Shown: positions 29,452 through 37,879 of the stretch, piece after piece
Layout: each line of letters begins with the position of its first letter
Position numbering within the stretch: the first letter of the stretch is position 1
Source: JACQFZ01 sp036381895
Lineage (GTDB): Bacteria; Pseudomonadota; Gammaproteobacteria; Acidiferrobacterales; Sulfurifustaceae
Assembly: GCA_036381895.1 (NCBI GenBank)
Contig: DASVBY010000047.1
Location: 1 to 64,000 of the forward strand
Length of the DNA: 64,000 nt
Reading direction: 5' to 3'
Notes under the pieces: generated by a model
What the model was told of the DNA's origin: nothing
Database searches by the model: none
The model's input: the letters and a program-made list of their open reading frames with translations, nothing else
Program-made: the position numbers and the translations under genes

Positions 29452-30348
29452 ATGGCCACGCAAAGCGTCCCCATGAAATCACCCCATATCGCCGACGTCA
29501 GCCGGACGGATTTCGCCGCCCGTGTGATCGAGCAGTCGCACAAGGTGCCCGTGCTGGTCGATTTCTGGGCGCCCTGGTGCGGTCCCTGCCGTATGCTCAC
29601 CCCCGTCCTCGAACGTCTGGCGGAGGAATACGCCGGAAGGTTCTTTCTGGCGAAGGTCAACACCGACGTCGAGCAGGAGCTCGCGCTGCAGTTTCACATC
29701 CGCGGGATCCCGGCGGTGAAGCTCTTTCGCAACGGCCGCGTCGTAGGGGAGTTCGTGGGCGTACAGCCGGAGCCGGTCGTTCGCGACCTGATCGAACGAT
29801 TCCTTCCGACCGAGGCCGACATCGCCGTCGAGCGCGCGGACGCGCTCGCCGGCGCCGGCCGGCGCACGGAGGCGCTCGCCCTGCTGCGCGAGGCGGTCGC
29901 AAAGGAAGCGGCCAATGACCGCGCCAAGCTCGCCCTCGCCCGCCTGCTCCTCGAAGAAGCCGACGAGCGCAAAGAAGCGCTGGACGAATCCGAGCGCGTG
30001 CTCGAATCCCTGTCGATACGCGCGGCGGGCGAGGCCGAGGTCGACAACGTGCGCCTGCGCCTCAGCCTGCACCGCATCGCCGCCGAGGCGCCGCCGCGCG
30101 CGGCGCTCGAACAGGCCGTCGCCGCGGATCCCGGCGACGTGCGCGCCCGCTACCGGCTCGCCGCGCGCCTCGCGCTCGCCGGCGAATACGAGCCGGCGAT
30201 GCAGCAGCTGCTCGAGATCGTGCGGCGGGACCGCAAGTTCGAGGACGACGCCGGGCGCAAGACCCTGGTCGGTCTGTTTCGCCTGCTCGGGAATCAGAAC
30301 CCGCTGGTGACGCGCTATCGGACGCTGCTCTCGAGCGCGCTCGCGTGA
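29452..30348 (+). CDS. Thioredoxin/TPR chaperedoxin, YbbN/CnoX-type
   Basis: A 298-residue cytoplasmic protein: a thioredoxin domain (about residues 8-115) with an intact redox motif WAPWCGPCRM and the cis-Pro region IRGIPAVKLF, then a helical TPR-like region to the end. This is the CnoX/YbbN architecture, which holds unfolding proteins under oxidative stress. The E. coli protein lacks CGPC, but this one has it, so real thiol-disulfide activity is likely. The ATG at 29452 is taken; the frame reaches back to the tRNA end and another ATG at 29473 is possible. Confidence 0.9.
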   Translation: MATQSVPMKSPHIADVSRTDFAARVIEQSHKVPVLVDFWAPWCGPCRMLTPVLERLAEEYAGRFFLAKVNTDVEQELALQFHIRGIPAVKLFRNGRVVGEFVGVQPEPVVRDLIERFLPTEADIAVERADALAGAGRRTEALALLREAVAKEAANDRAKLALARLLLEEADERKEALDESERVLESLSIRAAGEAEVDNVRLRLSLHRIAAEAPPRAALEQAVAADPGDVRARYRLAARLALAGEYEPAMQQLLEIVRRDRKFEDDAGRKTLVGLFRLLGNQNPLVTRYRTLLSSALA

Positions 30349-30360
30349 GCGCGGCGCACC

Positions 30361-31026
30361 TTACTCCGTCGCGCCGGCCGCCCTGAGCACGTCGACCACG
30401 CGCGTGTAGCCGCCGCGCTGTGCGATCTTGAGCGCGGTGTCGCCCCGCTTATCGCGCGCGCCGGGTTCGGCGCCGTTGTCGAGCAGCAGCTTCACGATGT
30501 CGCTGTAGCCCTTGTACGCCGCCGCCATCAGCGGCGTCTTGCCGGTGACCGTACGCGCGTTCACGTTGACGCCCTGCTTGAGCAGCGTGTGCACGACGGC
30601 GAGGCGGCCCTTGAGCACTGCGTTGAAGAGCGCCGCGGCGCCGTGCGCGCTCGGCGAGCGCCCGGTCTTGTCGAGGCCGATCGGCAGCTTCCACACCCGG
30701 TTGCTGAGCGAAATCACCACCATGGCGACGAGCCCGAGCAGCATGATCTGTGGATCGACGCCGAATTCCTCGGCCAGCCCTTGCGGGAGGTTCGCCCCGA
30801 TCGCGAGGAACACGACCACCAGGATCAGCGCGAACTTGAGGTAACGGATGAGCGCGACGGCGATGACGCCGATGAGCGCGATGATGAACCAGCGCCGGTC
30901 GATCTGCACGAAATCGGCGAGATCCTTGGGCAGGTTCGCACCGATCGAGAGCAGGGCGACCAGAACTACGAGCAGCCAGTCGCGGGACGATTCACGAAGC
31001 AGTACCACCGAACTCCCCTTTGCCAA
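30361..31026 (-). CDS. Membrane-anchored ankyrin-repeat protein with duplicated hydrophobic unit
   Basis: A 221-residue protein. The N-terminal half contains about four hydrophobic segments made of two similar units: SIGANLPKDLADF then a helix pair, and AIGANLPQGLAEEF then a helix pair. The C-terminal half (about 130-220) is three ankyrin repeats (LFNAVLKGRLAVVHTLL, GKTPLMAAAYKG, DTALKIAQRGGY). The ankyrin part is probably cytoplasmic. Function unknown. It is convergent with the YbbN-type gene, 12 bp apart. Confidence 0.8.
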   Translation of the reverse strand: MAKGSSVVLLRESSRDWLLVVLVALLSIGANLPKDLADFVQIDRRWFIIALIGVIAVALIRYLKFALILVVVFLAIGANLPQGLAEEFGVDPQIMLLGLVAMVVISLSNRVWKLPIGLDKTGRSPSAHGAAALFNAVLKGRLAVVHTLLKQGVNVNARTVTGKTPLMAAAYKGYSDIVKLLLDNGAEPGARDKRGDTALKIAQRGGYTRVVDVLRAAGATE

Positions 31027-31088
31027 TGACAGACGCCGCCGGCTGAAATACGTTGGCGCGCCGACCGCCGTGCCAGCGCACCCGCCGG

Positions 31089-31766
31089 TCAGGCGAGCAC
31101 GCGCGCCAGGAACCGTCCGATGTCGCGAATCTCCTCCAGGCTGACGTTGTGTTCCAGATTATAGTCGCGCCAGTCGACGGTGCGGCCCCGGGCCTGGAGC
31201 GCGCGGGCGACCGCCTCTCCGTGCGCGAACGGGACCATCGGGTCGTAGCGCCCGTGGGCTATGAAAATGGGGAGGTCGGCGTTGGCCGGGCTCGCCTCGC
31301 GGAACAGGTCGTCCAGGTACGGCGTCGGAGCGGACAGAGACACGACGCCGGCGAGGCGCTGCGGGTACCGCAGCGCCGCGTGCAGCACCACCGCGCCGCC
31401 CTGGGAAAAGCCGCCCAGGGCGATGCGGCCGGGGGCGATCCCCCGGTTCATCTCGCGCTCGATCAGGCCGTTCGTGATTTCGACCGCCTCGGCGAGGTGC
31501 GCCCGGTTCTGCACGAACCCCTGCGCGCCCATGGCGATGTCGTACCACGCCCGCATCACGTAGCCCCCGTTGATCGTCACCGGCCGCATCGGCGCGTGCG
31601 GGAACACGAAGCGCACGGCGGCGCCGGGCGGCAGGCCGAGCTCGGGGACGATACCCGCGAAGTCGTGGCCATCGGCGCCGAGCCCGTGGAGCCATATCAC
31701 CGCCGCCCGGGGCTCGGGGGCGGTTTGCAGCTCGATCGGGGGATCGGTGAGCGTCACGGCGGACAT
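31089..31766 (-). CDS. Carboxylesterase / alpha-beta hydrolase
   Basis: A 225-residue cytoplasmic esterase of the phospholipase/carboxylesterase group. The start block AAVIWLHGLGADGHDF gives the oxyanion site, GGFSQGGAVVLH holds the Ser nucleophile (about 119), the Asp lies in HGRYDPMVPF, and the His in LEHNVSLEEI. The ATG at 31766 overlaps the end of queD by 13 bp; the longer open frame is queD out of frame. The physiological ester is unknown. Confidence 0.9.
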   Translation of the reverse strand: MSAVTLTDPPIELQTAPEPRAAVIWLHGLGADGHDFAGIVPELGLPPGAAVRFVFPHAPMRPVTINGGYVMRAWYDIAMGAQGFVQNRAHLAEAVEITNGLIEREMNRGIAPGRIALGGFSQGGAVVLHAALRYPQRLAGVVSLSAPTPYLDDLFREASPANADLPIFIAHGRYDPMVPFAHGEAVARALQARGRTVDWRDYNLEHNVSLEEIRDIGRFLARVLA

Positions 31767-32128
31767 TCCTGATCTTCTCCTCGATAGCGGCAGCCGGAAT
31801 TGCAGGTCTCGTGCACCACCACCTCGGCCAGGAGCGGAAGCTGCGGCTTCAGCTCGCGCCAGATCCAGCGGGCGAGGTTCTCGCTCGTCGGGTTCTCGAG
31901 CCCCGGAATCTCGTTCAGGTACCGGTGGTCGAGCCGCTGGTAGATCGGATCGAAAGCGCGCCCGATCTCGGCGAAGTCCATGACCCAGCCGCTCTCCTCG
32001 CCCACCGGTCCGCGTACCCGGATCTCGATGCGGAAGGAATGGCCGTGGAGCCGCCGGCACTTGTGCTCTTCGGGCACGTTCGGCAGCCGGTGCGCCGCCT
32101 CGATGGTGAACGCCTTGAATATTTCCAC
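31754..32128 (-). CDS. queD: 6-carboxy-5,6,7,8-tetrahydropterin synthase QueD
   Basis: QueD forms 6-carboxytetrahydropterin in queuosine synthesis. The 124-residue protein has the zinc histidines in the spaced motifs AAHRLP (His about 13) and HKCRRLHGHSF, with the catalytic Cys in HKC. It also has DHRYLNE and PTSENLARWIW with the Glu. Length and motifs fit QueD rather than eukaryotic PTPS. Other queuosine genes (queC, queE) are not in the window. It is cotranscribed with the esterase. Confidence 0.92.
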   Translation of the reverse strand: MEIFKAFTIEAAHRLPNVPEEHKCRRLHGHSFRIEIRVRGPVGEESGWVMDFAEIGRAFDPIYQRLDHRYLNEIPGLENPTSENLARWIWRELKPQLPLLAEVVVHETCNSGCRYRGEDQECPP

Positions 32129-32183
32129 GAACGGAGGACCTGCAGTGCCGCGTAGTTTACCCGCTTAGCCCGCCGACGGGCCG

Positions 32184-32212
32184 TTTTTCGGGCCGGCGGG
32201 CGCCGCTACAAT
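32184..32212 (+). promoter_or_regulatory. Possible promoter of the rhodanese gene
   Basis: A good -10 element TACAAT at 32207-32212 is preceded at 17 bases by a weak -35 (TTTTTC at 32184-32189). It overlaps a G+C-rich imperfect dyad (GCCCGCC ... GGCGGGC, 32168-32201). The rhodanese ATG is 28 bases downstream. Confidence 0.4.
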
Positions 32213-32240
32213 ACGCGACCTTCTTTCGACTGCAAGCGCC

Positions 32241-33056
32241 ATGACGAATTCCGAACTGCCCCTGCTCATCGAACCCGCCGAGCTCGAGCCGCGGCTCGGG
32301 GACCCGGGCCTGCGCATCGTCGATTTGAACGGTGAGCACGTGCACGCGCGCGTGCACGTGCCGGGGGCGGTGGCGCTCGATTACGCCGCGATCGTCGCGC
32401 CCCGGCCTCCGGCCGCCGCGCTGCTGCCGGACGCCGAGCATCTGGCCCGCGTCTTCTCCGCCATCGGGCTCACACCCGAGCATCACGTGATCGCCTACGA
32501 CGACGAAGGCAACGGCCGGGCCGCCCGCCTGCTCTGGACGCTGCACGCCGTCGGCCACACGCGCGCTTCGCTCCTCAACGGCGGCCTGAAAGCATGGCTC
32601 GCCGAGGGCCGCCCGACCGAGAGCGGACCGCGGACAGTCGCGCCGACGAGCTATCCGGTGCGCATCGTCGGCGACGTTGCGGTCGACAGGGACTACGTCC
32701 TCGCGCATCTCGGCGATCGGAACGTGGTGCTGCTCGACGCCCGGACGCCCGAAGAGTACGCGGGCGCCAACAAGCGCGCGGCGCGCGCCGGGCACATCCC
32801 GGGCGCCGTGAACTTCAATTGGCTGGAAGCGATCGACGCGGCGCGCGACCTGCGGTTGAAGGATCTCGACGAGCTGCGCCGCGTGCTTGCGTCGCGCGGC
32901 GTGACGCCGGACAAGGAGGTGATCACGTACTGCCAGACGCACCATCGCTCGGCGCACACCTACGCCGTGCTCAAGATCCTCGGCTACCCGCGCGTCAAAG
33001 CCTACCCGGGTTCGTGGTCCGAGTGGGGCAACCTGCCGGACACGCCGATAGAATAG
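32241..33056 (+). CDS. Two-domain sulfurtransferase (rhodanese)
   Basis: A 271-residue cytoplasmic tandem-rhodanese. The inactive N-terminal domain covers about residues 8-130. The C-terminal domain has LLDARTPEEYAG and the active loop TYCQTHHRSAHT with the persulfide Cys at about 231. A CQTHHRS loop differs from thiosulfate (CRKGVT) and 3-mercaptopyruvate (CGSGVT) classes, so donor specificity is uncertain. No signal peptide. Divergent from queD. Confidence 0.9.
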   Translation: MTNSELPLLIEPAELEPRLGDPGLRIVDLNGEHVHARVHVPGAVALDYAAIVAPRPPAAALLPDAEHLARVFSAIGLTPEHHVIAYDDEGNGRAARLLWTLHAVGHTRASLLNGGLKAWLAEGRPTESGPRTVAPTSYPVRIVGDVAVDRDYVLAHLGDRNVVLLDARTPEEYAGANKRAARAGHIPGAVNFNWLEAIDAARDLRLKDLDELRRVLASRGVTPDKEVITYCQTHHRSAHTYAVLKILGYPRVKAYPGSWSEWGNLPDTPIE

Positions 33057-33068
33057 GCTCGAACGCCT

Positions 33069-33086
33069 GGCCCGCGCCGGCGGGCC
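33069..33086. terminator. Hairpin between convergent genes
   Basis: GGCCCGC and GCGGGCC form a 7-bp stem with a 4-base loop in the 35 bp between the rhodanese and aminotransferase stops. No T run follows on either strand, so it is only a possible bidirectional terminator. Confidence 0.35.
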
Positions 33087-33091
33087 GCGCC

Positions 33092-34264
33092 TCATACGCT
33101 GCTGCGGCCGAATTCGGCAAGTGCGGCCCCGATCCGGCGCACGCCTTCCTGCAGGTTCTCCAGCGCCGTGGCGTACGAGAAGCGCACGTACCGGCGGCTC
33201 TCGTGCTCACCGAAATCGGCGCCCGGCGTGATGGCGACGCCGGCGCGCTCGAGCAGATCGAACGCGAAGCGGGCGCTGTCGTCGGTGAAACGGCTGCAGT
33301 CGGCGTAGATGTAGAAGGCGCCTCCCGGGACCACCGGTACGACGAAGCCGAGCGCCTGCAGCGCCGGCAACAGATAGTCGCGCCGCTCGCGGAAGATCGC
33401 GCGCCGGCGTTCGAGCTCGGCGCGAACCTCGGGCGTGAAGGCGGCGAGCGCCGCGTGCTGCGCCGGCGTGCTCGCGGCGATGAAGACGTTCTGCGCGAGC
33501 TTCTCGATCGCGGTGCGATAGGCGCGCGGCACGACCAGCCACCCGAGGCGCCAGCCGGTCATGCCGTAGTACTTCGAGAAGCTGTTCACCACGAACGCGT
33601 CGCGCGTGTGCGCGAGCACGCTCACGGCGTCGCTGCCGTAGGTGAGGCCGTGGTAAATCTCGTCCACGATCAGCGTGCCGCCGAGCTCCGCCACCGCGCG
33701 CGCGATGCGCGCCATCTCGTCGTCGGGTACGAGCGTGCCGGTCGGGTTCGACGGCGAGCTCACGAGCACCGCGACCGTGCGCGGCGTCCAGTGCGCCCGA
33801 ACCAGCTCGGCCGTGAGCTGATAGCCGCTCGCCGGCCCGACGCGAACCGCGACCGGCTCGCCTTCGAGCAGGCGCACGAAGTGGCGGTTGCACGGATAGC
33901 CGGGATCGGCGACGAGCACCTGGTCGCCGGGGTTGACGAGCGCCGCGAGCGCGAGGAGCAGCGCCCCGGAGGCGCCCGGCGTGATCACCACGTCCTCGGG
34001 CGCCGGCCGTGCGCCGGGCGGATACGACTCCGCGACGGCGGCGCGCAGCGCATCGAGCCCGAGCGCCGGCAGGTAGTGCGTGTGGCCCGCAGCGAGCGCG
34101 GCGTTGGCGGCGGCGACGATCGGCGCGGCGGTGGGAAAATCGGGCTCGCCGATTTCCATGTGCACGATGGAGCGCCCCGCGGCCTCGAGCGCGCGCGCCC
34201 GCGAGAGTACCTCCATGACGCGAAACGGCGCGATGTCGGCCAGACGCCGCGCGAGCCGGGTCAC
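33092..34264 (-). CDS. Pyridoxal-phosphate aminotransferase, class I/II
   Basis: A 390-residue enzyme of the aspartate/alanine aminotransferase superfamily. The GTG at 34264 follows GGAGGT by seven bases and gives the usual family start (VTRLARRLADIAPFRVMEVL). Key features are EIGEPDF, TPGASGALLLAL, SSPSNPTGTLV, VDEIYHGL, the PLP lysine in NSFSKYYGMTGWRLG, and the C-terminal Arg in RRYVRFSYA. The substrate is not readable. It is divergent from dksA across 167 bp. The longer open frame upstream is the dksA promoter region. Confidence 0.9.
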   Translation of the reverse strand: MTRLARRLADIAPFRVMEVLSRARALEAAGRSIVHMEIGEPDFPTAAPIVAAANAALAAGHTHYLPALGLDALRAAVAESYPPGARPAPEDVVITPGASGALLLALAALVNPGDQVLVADPGYPCNRHFVRLLEGEPVAVRVGPASGYQLTAELVRAHWTPRTVAVLVSSPSNPTGTLVPDDEMARIARAVAELGGTLIVDEIYHGLTYGSDAVSVLAHTRDAFVVNSFSKYYGMTGWRLGWLVVPRAYRTAIEKLAQNVFIAASTPAQHAALAAFTPEVRAELERRRAIFRERRDYLLPALQALGFVVPVVPGGAFYIYADCSRFTDDSARFAFDLLERAGVAITPGADFGEHESRRYVRFSYATALENLQEGVRRIGAALAEFGRSSV

Positions 34265-34340
34265 CTGCGGGACCTCCGCCCGCCCGCCGCGGCTCGCCGG
34301 CGCGGCGCGTAGTTTTCCCGTGGAAACAGGGACTTCGCGG

Positions 34341-34369
34341 TTGCCACCCCTGACCCTTTCTGGTATAGA
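34341..34369 (+). promoter_or_regulatory. Sigma-70 promoter of dksA
   Basis: TTGCCA (34341-34346) and TATAGA (34364-34369) are separated by the optimal 17 bases. A T-rich stretch and a small GC hairpin (CGGGC/GCCCG, about 34387-34400) follow in the untranslated leader, 30-40 bases before the dksA ATG. Confidence 0.65.
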
Positions 34370-34431
34370 TTCGCGCTCATTTTTTCGGGCCCCTGCCCGG
34401 CCAACCATATTATTGCAGGAGTCAACCACGA

Positions 34432-34875
34432 ATGCCTGCCACCAGGAAGCGGAAAGAGTTGTCTTCCACCGCCACCGCCATCAAGCCTTACGCTGCGAAG
34501 AAGGGCGAGAAGTACATGAACAAGAAGCAGCTCGATCATTTCCGCGCGAAGCTGCTGGCGTGGCGCGAAGAGCTGATGGAGGAAATCACGCGCACGGTGC
34601 AGCAGATGCGCGATGAGCCGGACAACCCGCCCGATCCGAACGACCGTGCGAGCCAGGAGACGGACATGTCGATCGAGCTGCGCAATCGCGACCGCGAGCG
34701 CAAGCTGATCAAGAAGATCGACGAGGCACTGACCCGCATCGATACCGGCGACTACGGCTACTGCGAGGTGTGCGGCGTCGAGATCGGGCTCGACCGGCTC
34801 GAAGCGCGGCCGACCGCCGAGCTTTGCATCGACTGCAAGACCCTCGACGAAATCCGCGAGAAGCAGATGGGCTGA
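34432..34875 (+). CDS. dksA: RNA polymerase-binding transcription factor DksA
   Basis: DksA binds RNA polymerase and works with ppGpp to reset rRNA and amino-acid promoters. The 147-residue protein has the coiled coil (about 40-110) whose tip has DPNDRASQE, carrying the functional Asp pair, followed by RNRDRERKLIKKI. The zinc finger is CEVCG ... CIDCK, and the C-terminal REKQMG matches E. coli. It is about the usual length. The 46 bp gap to dihydroorotase would allow cotranscription. Confidence 0.96.
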   Translation: MPATRKRKELSSTATAIKPYAAKKGEKYMNKKQLDHFRAKLLAWREELMEEITRTVQQMRDEPDNPPDPNDRASQETDMSIELRNRDRERKLIKKIDEALTRIDTGDYGYCEVCGVEIGLDRLEARPTAELCIDCKTLDEIREKQMG

Positions 34876-34920
34876 CGCGCGCCCCGCATCGCGCCGCCCG
34901 CGCACGATCCGAGAGCGCGC

Positions 34921-36237
34921 TTGCCGAGCCTCCTGATCCGCAACGCCCGCGTCGCCCGCGAAGACGGCAGCGTCTTCGAAGGCGACGTGTATTGCGCGGA
35001 TGGCCTGATCGCGCGCATCGAGCCGCAGCTCGACCTGAGCGCCGACGAGGAGATCGACGCCGGCGGGCGGCTGCTCCTCCCCGGCGTCATCGATCCTCAA
35101 GTCCACTTCCGCGAGCCCGGCAAGGAGCACAAGGAGGACCTCGCGAGCGGCTCGCGCGCCGCCGCCGCGGGCGGCGTCACGAGCTTCCTCGAAATGCCGA
35201 ACACCGATCCGCCGACGACGACTCAGGCGGCGCTCGAGGACAAGCTCGCGCGCGCCGCGCGCAAGTGCGTCGTCAACTACGGCTTCTTCATCGGCGCGAC
35301 GCCGGAGAACCTCGAAGAGGCCAACCGCGCGGCGCCGGTCTGCGGCATCAAGGTGTTCATGGGCTCGAGCACCGGGAGTCTGCTGGTGGACCGGGACGAG
35401 GATCTCGAGCGGCTGTTCGCGACCGGCACGCGCCTCATCGCCGTGCACGCGGAGGACGAAGCCCGCATTCGCGAGCGCGCACGGCGCTATGCCGGGCGCC
35501 GCGATCCGGCCGCACATTCGGAGATACGCGACAACGAGTGCGCGCTGATCGCCACCCGCAAGGCGCTCGCGCTCGCCAAGAAGTACCGCCGGCGCCTCCA
35601 CATCCTGCATCTTTCCACGCGCGAGGAAGTGGAGCTGCTGCGGCGCGAGAAGCCGGCCTGGGTCACCGCCGAGGTCATTCCGAACCACCTGTTCCTCAAT
35701 ACCGCCGACTATGCGGCGCTCGGGACGCTGGTGCAGATGAATCCGCCGATCCGGGCGGCGGAGGACAACGCGGCGCTCTGGCGGGGGCTGCGCGACGGGG
35801 TGATCGATTTCATCGCGACCGACCACGCGCCGCACACCCTCGAGGAGAAACGCGCCGGCTACCCGCGGTCGCCCTCCGGCATGCCGGGGGTCGAGACCTC
35901 GCTCCCGCTCATGCTCACCGCCATGCGCGACGGCAAGTGCACGCTCGCGGAAGTTCAGAAGTGGATGTGCCGCGCCGCGATAGAGGCCTACGGCATCCCG
36001 AACAAGGGCCGGCTGCTGCCCGGCTACGATGCGGATCTCGTGCTGGTGGACGTCGAGGCGTACCGGCCGGTGCGCAACGAAGCGCTGCAGACGCGCGTGC
36101 GCTGGTCCCCGTATGCCGGACGCGAGCTGACCGGGTGGCCGGTCTGCACGATCGTCGGCGGGCGCGTGGTGTACGATCGTGGAACAATCCGCCCCGGCGT
36201 GCTCGGGCGGCCGCTGCGCTTCGCGCCTGCCGCGTGA
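34921..36237 (+). CDS. pyrC: Dihydroorotase-type amidohydrolase (TTG start)
   Basis: A 438-residue metal-dependent amidohydrolase, expected to close carbamoyl aspartate to dihydroorotate in pyrimidine synthesis. The first metal motif reads DPQVHFREPG; the first His of the usual H-x-H is Gln, a form I recall from other bacterial type-I homologues. The rest is intact: FLEMPNTDPP, KVFMGSS, VHAEDE, ILHLST and ATDHAPHT. TTG at 34921 is the only start before the conserved strand. Whether it is the catalytic pyrC or a related amidohydrolase is slightly uncertain. Confidence 0.82.
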   Translation: MPSLLIRNARVAREDGSVFEGDVYCADGLIARIEPQLDLSADEEIDAGGRLLLPGVIDPQVHFREPGKEHKEDLASGSRAAAAGGVTSFLEMPNTDPPTTTQAALEDKLARAARKCVVNYGFFIGATPENLEEANRAAPVCGIKVFMGSSTGSLLVDRDEDLERLFATGTRLIAVHAEDEARIRERARRYAGRRDPAAHSEIRDNECALIATRKALALAKKYRRRLHILHLSTREEVELLRREKPAWVTAEVIPNHLFLNTADYAALGTLVQMNPPIRAAEDNAALWRGLRDGVIDFIATDHAPHTLEEKRAGYPRSPSGMPGVETSLPLMLTAMRDGKCTLAEVQKWMCRAAIEAYGIPNKGRLLPGYDADLVLVDVEAYRPVRNEALQTRVRWSPYAGRELTGWPVCTIVGGRVVYDRGTIRPGVLGRPLRFAPAA

Positions 36238-36289
36238 GCCCTGAAACCGCCGCGCTCCGCGCGGCGCCGGCGAACGACAATAACGAATC

Positions 36290-37090
36290 ATGACCGCGAT
36301 ACTGCTCCTGCAGGCCGTCGTCCTCGGCGTGGTCGAGGGCCTGACGGAGTTCCTGCCGGTCTCCTCGACCGGGCACCTCATCATCGTCGGCGACGCGCTC
36401 GGTTTCACCGGCGAGCGCGCCAAGACGTTCGCGATCTTCATCCAGCTCGGCGCCATCCTCGGCGTGGTGTGGCTCTATCGCGCGAAGGTTTACGACCTGC
36501 TCGCGCACGCCCATCGCCCGGGGCAGCGCCACGTGCTGCTCACGCTGCTGCTCGCGTTCCTGCCGGCGGTCGTGATCGGCCTGCTCGCGCACCGCTACAT
36601 CAAGGCGTACCTGTTCAACCCGTTGACGGTCGCGGCCGCGCTCGTCGCCGGCGGCGCGGTCATCCTGCTGGTCGAGCGCTGGTATCGGGACGAGCGCGCG
36701 CGGGTGCGCCGTTTCGACGAGCTCAGCTATGGGGACGCGCTCAAGGTCGGCATCGCGCAAACGGTGGCGATGTTCCCGGGCGTGTCGCGGTCCGGCGCGA
36801 CCATCATGGGCGGGCTGCTCGCCGGGCTCTCGCGCACGGCGGCGACCGAGTTTTCGTTCTTCCTCGCCATGCCGACCATGTTCGCCGCGACGCTCTACGA
36901 TCTCTACAAGAACCTGCACCTCCTCGCGCCCGAGGACGCGCTGCTCTTCGGCGTCGGTTTCGCGAGCGCCTTCGTCACCGCGCTCGTCGTGGTCAAGGCG
37001 TTTCTCGTGTACGTCTCGCGCCACACCTTCCGGCCGTTCGCCTGGTATCGCATCGCGTTCGGCGCCGCGGTCGCGGCGTATTTCTGGTAG
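36290..37090 (+). CDS. uppP: Undecaprenyl-diphosphatase UppP (BacA)
   Basis: An integral membrane phosphatase of 266 residues recycling undecaprenyl pyrophosphate for cell-wall synthesis. The two catalytic motifs are present: EGLTEFLPVSSTGHL (about 15-29) and PGVSRSGATIMGG (about 162-174). Seven to eight membrane helices are evident. Two bases separate it from the DedA/YqaA-like gene, which also acts on lipid carriers in some bacteria. Confidence 0.95.
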   Translation: MTAILLLQAVVLGVVEGLTEFLPVSSTGHLIIVGDALGFTGERAKTFAIFIQLGAILGVVWLYRAKVYDLLAHAHRPGQRHVLLTLLLAFLPAVVIGLLAHRYIKAYLFNPLTVAAALVAGGAVILLVERWYRDERARVRRFDELSYGDALKVGIAQTVAMFPGVSRSGATIMGGLLAGLSRTAATEFSFFLAMPTMFAATLYDLYKNLHLLAPEDALLFGVGFASAFVTALVVVKAFLVYVSRHTFRPFAWYRIAFGAAVAAYFW

Positions 37091-37092
37091 CC

Positions 37093-37695
37093 GTGCTGCA
37101 CGCGCTCGTCTTCCATCCGCTGCGCCGGCTGTACGACTGGGTGCTGTCGCTCGCGCAGCACCCGCACGCCGGACTCGCGCTGTTCCTCGTCGCGTTCGCC
37201 GAGTCGTCGTTCTTCCCGATCCCGCCGGACGTGCTGCTCATTGCGCTGGCACTCGGTCTGCCACAACGGGCGTGGCGGCTCGCGCTCATCGCTACCGTAG
37301 GCTCGGTGCTCGGCGGTATCGTGGGCTACGGCATCGGCTGGGGCCTCATGGCGAGCGTCGGCCAGTGGATCCTCGACGTCTACGGGCTCCACGAGCAGTT
37401 CGAGCGGATCCGGGACTGGTATCTGCGGTACGACCTCTGGGCCGTACTCATTGCCGGCTTCACGCCGATTCCCTACAAGGTGTTCACGATCGCGGCCGGC
37501 GCCTTCGACATGGACCTCTGGCGCTTCACCGGCGCCTCCGTAGTCGGCCGCGGGGGCCGTTTCTTCCTCGTCGCAGGGCTCATCTTCTACTACGGCGCCC
37601 CGATCAAGTCGTTCATCGACCGCTACTTCAATCTGCTGACCGTGCTGTTCGCGGTCCTGCTCGTCGGGTTCTTTCTGGTTCTCGGGCTGCTGTAG
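37093..37695 (+). CDS. DedA/YqaA-family membrane protein
   Basis: A 200-residue inner-membrane protein, from a GTG two bases after uppP. It has the SNARE-associated/DedA features: an early ESSFFPIPPDVLLIAL segment, G-x-x-x-G-Y-x-I-G-W, and the IAGFTPIPYKVFTIAAG block with the conserved Pro pair, followed by a membrane helix with GRGGRFF. Some DedA proteins are lipid-carrier flippases. Pairing with uppP fits a role in lipid carrier recycling, which is inferred. Confidence 0.88.
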   Translation: MLHALVFHPLRRLYDWVLSLAQHPHAGLALFLVAFAESSFFPIPPDVLLIALALGLPQRAWRLALIATVGSVLGGIVGYGIGWGLMASVGQWILDVYGLHEQFERIRDWYLRYDLWAVLIAGFTPIPYKVFTIAAGAFDMDLWRFTGASVVGRGGRFFLVAGLIFYYGAPIKSFIDRYFNLLTVLFAVLLVGFFLVLGLL

Positions 37696-37879
37696 CCGGC
37701 CCCTGCAGCGGTCCGCGCCTGCGCGATTGCCCCCGCGGTGCCGCCGAATTTCTGTTTTCGCTCAGGCACTTTCGGAAGACCGACCCCGTTCGTCGTCGCC
37801 TCCCGCCCGTACTTCGGGCACGATTCCTGCTTCGGATGTCCGATACCCGGCCATTCCCTGGAAAGGGCGACCCCGCGCT

